The notes under the pieces: model-generated | Databases searched by the model: none | Seen by the model: the letters and a program-made list of their open reading frames with translations, nothing else | Told to the model about the DNA's origin: nothing | Program-made: the position numbers and the translations under genes | NCBI GenBank assembly: GCA_020284085.1 | Contig: JACEVL010000772.1 | Location: forward strand, 741,215 to 805,214 | Reading direction: 5' to 3' | DNA: 64,000 nt | Source: Aporrectodea caliginosa | Taxonomy: Eukaryota > Annelida > Clitellata > Crassiclitellata > Lumbricidae | Shown here: in pieces, positions 59,250 to 64,000 of the stretch | How the letters are laid out: every line of letters begins with the position of its first letter | How positions within the stretch are numbered: position 1 is the stretch's first letter

Positions 59250-60630
59250 AACTTAATAGTCGAAGGTGCTACAGTATAATAACTCTGATAGGGCCGTTAT
59301 AATAGGCTAATGCCCAACACAGCAGCCGATGGTAGCAAGCCATGCCATGGCAAGCCATGTCGCTGGCATTAGAATGCCAGTGACATGGATTGAGAGTAAC
59401 GGGTAAATATAAAGAAATGACGATCATGTTTATCACAAAAGCTAGTTATTTGGATCAATTTTAAGCAGAATTTTATAATAAGGTTTCCCAAGAGACGTGT
59501 CAACAGACCATCGACGGATGCGAAAAAACAATCTGCTTGTTATATTCTGATATTGCGGACCCTCCAAAGTAGAAATGTATGGCAACTGTTTTATTGTTTT
59601 TGTTTGACGGTTTCTTGTTGAATTTTTCATTTGAAGCGGTTTGTAAAGAATAAATGGAGAACATGCGCACAATGTGTCAATGACCGACAATTTGAAACAC
59701 ACACGCACAGGCGCAGAGCCACGAGCTTAGCATGACAAACCGAAAGCGAAACGAGAGAATGAATGAATGAATAATTTAAGGTTAACGTGCCGGACGTCAT
59801 CACTTGAATTTGCTGCCGCAAAAGCAATCATCCGCCTCAACTTAAAACAACCATCAGTTACAATTAATACCAATAAACATAGGTAGGCCTACATGTACAT
59901 GTATACTTGCAAGAATGCATACATACGTCTACAATCTACACACTTGCATACCTAAAATGGTGTCCCTTATTCTCTCGGTTTCGAAATTTGCAGCGCTCAT
60001 CATCTCAAAATGCTTTCATTTATGTAGAAAATCATGTCATGTAAAATTTCAAGCGATTTGCATTTAGACGTGGCACGCGGGGCCAAAGTTTACTATGTAG
60101 GCCTACTAATCATAGACCACTTAAATAATATTCAAGGGATCTACGTTATTAAGATAAGAGACTAGGTTTGCATGGTATGAAAGTTTCACAAACTTCACAG
60201 TTTGAATGTTTCTTGACAAAAACGTAAAGTGAGTAGGTAAGTAATTATATTCTTAATTACGTCCAACTGTTTATACCGCACTTTGGTTTGTAAACATTAC
60301 TTTTGAATAAGATAGATAATTATAGTATCCTTGTCAAAAACGTTTCCTCGTGAGATTGTCCCGCCAGGGATAATTCGGTCGTGCAGTCTCGACCTCTTGG
60401 AATAGGGCTGTACCGCTATAGCCTTAGCGATAGGAGGGATTGGGTTCAACACATAGCCCTGATCAATCAGGAGAGTTTCAAAGTGGCTCCTGCCTGCAGT
60501 TCCACATAATTGCTCGATGGTAGGGTTGTCTCATGAGGATAATACAGTCGGATCAAACATGTTTTTTAGTAAATGGCAAACTGTAGGCCTATTTAAAGGT
60601 AGTTATGTATTCACTTTCATTTCACCTAGG
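59250..60630. other. Nothing recognised
   Basis: AT-rich sequence with TAGGCCTA octamers and short ORFs without domains. Confidence 0.35.
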
Positions 60631-60639
60631 TCTACCGAT

Positions 60640-62620
60640 AGTTCTGGCGTTTGCATGGCAGGAGTCGGAAAGGCGCTGCTCCAACATGAGCGAAAGCAGA
60701 GGGAGAACGAGGAGACGTTGCAAGTCCTGGAAATCGATCTCAACCTGATAAAGTCAGTTAAAGCTATACTGAAGAGTGCTAAAGATCACCAGCAACTTGG
60801 AAAAAGGTTAGTCTGAATCTGAAGTTCAGAATCCAAGTCCCATACGAGGATTGCTACCCGCCGCAAAACTGAGAAGCAAAAAGTGTTATAAAACTAGAAC
60901 TGGCAGCTGTGCTTGATCGAAATAAACTGAGTGACAGGACGACCATGATGATTGTGTTTGAACCGTGTAGGGCTCTCAGATAAGACCCAGAAGCGCTTGC
61001 ACTTAACATGTGAATCATCCAGCGTTTAAGTCAAAGGTACCAAGAAGCAACAGCTGCTGACATTGTAGAGGCATTGAAAACAAACACAATCCTGACAGTC
61101 CACTGGGACAGCAAGCCGATGGTTAATTTGACAAGGAAAGAGAGAGTGGATAAGCTGCCCATCCTCGAAATCAGGGGCTGTGGCCGAACACAATACGAGA
61201 ATGGAAGGCTTGGTCCTGGGCACGTGTTTTCATACAACCAGCTCTGAGACTTGTCGACTATCAGGGGCCTGCTTCATTCTTGTGCTCTTCTACACCGTGA
61301 TTCAATAAAAAGTAAGCCAAACTTTGTACTTCATAATAAGTACTTCTAACATGAAAACAGTATTTAATATTTTTGTGAAGAAACTCTCAGTAGTATGGTT
61401 TGATTATTTAATTAAAGATGTTCAAAATATCCTCCTTCTGCTTGCACGGTGGCCTGGAGGTGCTGGCGCCAAAGGGCAACAGCACCGTCGTTTTCTTCAG
61501 TGCGCGATGACCTTCGTCTGCCACTACCAATGATGTGGTCGACTGACCATGTTACGCTAATTTTTCTAATTAATTTATCTAATCCACTTCTGGTCCAGTG
61601 TTTTTATGAAAACTCTTGTAGAAATTGACGGCTGCTGCAATTCTTGGATTCCCTCAAACCTTTTATCATGTGTAAATCTTCTTTAAATTAAAGGCAATTT
61701 TTCGGAATTGCTATTTTCTTGTTTATGTTTTAAATCGTATTATCGCCTGCTTTTTTGAATAGGAAATATAAACTGGAAGTAAGTATGTGCACATTTTTAT
61801 TTTGAAAATATTATTACTAAAATATAGTTCAAGTTTTAATATTTGTTTATTTAGTTTGGCTTACTTTTTATTGAATCACCGTGTACACTTGGGCTGTCAA
61901 CACTATATCATGGAACGTGTGCTGGCTGCCACCTTTGGAGTATGTATTGAGCCTAACCACGCACCAGAAGATCTCGCCTTCAAACGGTTTCAAGTTCAAG
62001 GACAGTGGATACTCACTGACAAAGAAAGATGCGACGAGGTCTCCTCCGATGATTTCGCCTCATCTGTGCTCATCGATGTCCGAGTCATTTTATTCTGTGA
62101 ACAACAGCTGCAAGATCGATAACCGCGAATTATTCCAACTAGTGTTTGTCTTTTTGGGAAGAACGACAAATCGTGGGACAAACTTCCGGATGTCGAAGGC
62201 AATTTACAATATCAAGATTTGGCTGTTCAGGCAGTCGGACAGATTCTTTTAATTATCTCGATGGCTGCTGCATAAGAACACATTTCTTGCAAAAGTTTGT
62301 GCAAAGTACTGCATCCTGGCATCTGCTGATAGGAATCCTGAATTTCATCCTTCGCAGCCTCTTTGAACCGGAGGTAGACTTGATCCCAAAACGGGTCATG
62401 CTGAAAGCAGTTACAGAAAAAGAAGGAGCAAATGACCAATTAAAACGCATGAAAGTGTACTTCGCGAAGGTACAGCAGAAGACTCTTGTTGAGTTTGTGA
62501 CAAAGTGAGTGAGGAATCTTTCTGTAACGCAGGGCATGCCGGTTGGATTCCTAACCAAATACCCTGATACATGGAACAGTATATAATAATGGCTGACTTC
62601 AAGGCTGCAGAGGCATAGGT
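60640..62620 (+). pseudogene. Decayed transposase-like gene (copy 4)
   Basis: Plus-strand blocks in changing frames: GVGKALLQHERKQRENEETL (60662), ATAADIVEALKTNTILTVHW then DSKPMVNLTRKERVDKLPIL (61050-61165), GCQHYIMERVLAATFG (61893, the CRHH-region equivalent), FKRFQVQGQW (61980), RTTNRGTNFRMSKAIYNIKI then WLFRQS (62160-62235) and a degenerate C-terminal part to about 62510. The order matches copies 1-3. The first catalytic-looking aspartate (HWD) is kept. Stops and frame changes make it dead. Confidence 0.7.
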
Positions 62621-62839
62621 CTACTAGCAGTCTCCAACGATCATGCAGAACGAGGTTACGCCATGAGCCAAGACACGGTACAGACAGGGCGCTTTAACAG
62701 CGAAGGGAAGATTAAGTATGCGCTTCAAATTATCGAATAGAGTTGAGATAACTCTTCTGACGCGACAAAATTAACGCTACTTAAAGAACTATATATGGGT
62801 GAATCCAATTTCAGAAGACATAGATACTTAAGTTTGTAA

Positions 62840-63335
62840 ATAGTCATCACCTTGTCACCTTGTGCCGTCAGTTCGTGGAACTCTAGCGACCGTCGTGACC
62901 AGCTTCCTCCAATCCTGCCTGCTTTGTACCGCGTCCCTTAGTTGTGCAAGGCTAATCGCTGTCCTCCTGTGTATCTCCTCCATCCAGTGAGTTCTCGGCC
63001 GACCCATTCTCCCCCTCCCCTCCCCGCACGCCAGCATCATCTCGTTCTCCAATCCCTCTACTCTCATTACGTGTCCAAAGTACATCAATTCCTGTCTGAT
63101 GGTCCTTTGTTGCAGTGTCAAGTCTCCTCTTAGTTGACCTATCTGCTGGATGACAGATGCATTTGTTCTCCTTTCTGTCCATGATATCCCAAGCAATCTT
63201 CTCCATATCCACATTTCGCACGCATCAATCTTATCTTCTGTCGCTTTTGTTTTTGTCCACGTCTCGCATCCGTATAACACTATCGGGAAAATCATTAATT
63301 TCACCAGCCCTGCTTTTGTCTCCATACTCACATGC
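62840..63335 (-). mobile_element. 5'-truncated non-LTR retrotransposon, C-terminal RT region
   Basis: The minus strand has an open frame of 158 codons: AGLVKLMIFPIVLYGCETWT, IDACEMWIWRRLLGISWTER, RTNASVIQQIGQ, RQELMYFGHVMRVEG, GRMGRPRTHWMEEIHRRT. It ends VARVPRTDGTR. It belongs to the same clade as the insertion at 39844-40602 (shared LYGCEsWT, ISWTExRTN, GHxMR, GRPRT blocks) but is a different subfamily. A short repeat tail follows. It is truncated at the 5' end. Confidence 0.88.
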
Positions 63336-64000
63336 CTGTCTCTCCATATCTATAGTCATAGGTAAACGATTATAGCAAAAAAACATCACATATCCCATTC
63401 TGATTTCTTCTGAGGATGCTCGAGGCACTTCAGTCTAAAAGTATGAAATTTTTCAGATTGACAGGTCATGGTCAGGGTTAAAGTGTTCATTTGTCGAAAA
63501 TGGTCTCGATGTTAAACTTTTAATCAGTCGAGAATAAACTACCCAACCAGTTCATCGAAAGAGCTGAATAATGACACCAAGAATACGTTTCTAGCTCTCA
63601 TCTAAGCTGAGATTCAGGCATACAAAGATACGAGGTCGAGTGGGTCGGATAAAATTTCGACGACCCGTATCTCGGAATGTAATTGACCAAAATAATTTTT
63701 CGGGCGGGTTTTTACATGTCTTATATGGCCCAACAAGTGGTCCAAATTTCATGTAGATGCGAGTAGGTTATGTCAATCAACCAACATTGGTTGAATTTAC
63801 GTGGAATCACCCTTACTAAATCAGCGGCAGCTCGATTTATGAAAAATATCACGTGACAGGATCCATAAGCACTGACAGCGTGGATCCCACACAAAACTAT
63901 TACCATGTGACTAAACTAAGGTAAACACAAAGTTTGGTGATTTTGTTCAAACTGCCCCCTTCATCTTGCTGAGGGAACGCACTATACTGTATGCTACTCC
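63336..64000. other. Nothing recognised
   Basis: There is no domain-bearing ORF. GGGTCGGATAAAATTTCGAC followed by GACCCGTATC at about 63640-63670 is a local inverted motif. Confidence 0.35.

Overview
This is eukaryotic, AT-rich, repeat-dense DNA: exons of 70-402 bp separated by kilobase introns, long microsatellites, and many transposons. The protein domains (SRCR, CUB, Ig) and the frequent octamer TAGGCCTA suggest a marine invertebrate deuterostome, most likely an echinoderm. The species cannot be settled from sequence alone. No tRNA, rRNA, CRISPR array or bacterial-type operon is visible.

The main find is one minus-strand gene covering at least 2180-44344. Eight exons can be placed, all with clean GT/AG borders and matching phases: a signal-peptide exon (44275-44344), two exons forming one group-A SRCR domain (41753-41912 and 37644-37807), two exons forming one CUB domain (24254-24426 and 11713-11875, split by a 12.4-kb intron), two 402-bp Ig-like exons (9492-9893 and 3376-3777) and one C2-type Ig exon (2180-2425). 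Spliced, they give about 593 open residues of a secreted or type-I membrane protein that continues past the left edge. A decayed copy of the second SRCR exon lies at about 36607-36700.

On the same strand at 58133-58488 is the terminal exon of a second gene: a 117-residue cytoplasmic-type tail with two internal repeats, each ending in IYDEL, in an ITAM-like arrangement. Downstream (55.4-58.1 kb) is an array of decayed units of about 190 bp that keep TYEELL-like remnants, plus a second, shorter terminal-exon-like piece (57060-57151). Together with a duplicated segment (about 45.0-45.5 kb versus 51.3-52.9 kb), this suggests a tandemly expanding receptor family, probably immune-type.

Most other sequence is mobile. 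DNA transposons with readable termini and target-site duplications (TSDs) lie at 1225-2096, 7007-8834, 17659-18201, 27302-28408, 30349-31196 and 46777-47618. A decayed hAT transposase sits in 45525-46699. Four decayed copies of one transposase-like family are at 7.5, 10.5, 39 and 61 kb, one of them inside a TIR/TSD-bounded element. Non-LTR retrotransposon remnants lie at 5.1, 17.3, 20.2, 24.5, 34.8, 39.8, 53.4 and 62.9 kb, and Gypsy-type LTR remnants at 31.9-34.8 kb. Nested insertions can be ordered: a hAT-type MITE inside a reverse transcriptase gene, a repeat inside another one, and a 5'-truncated non-LTR copy inside a transposase gene with a 15-bp TSD.
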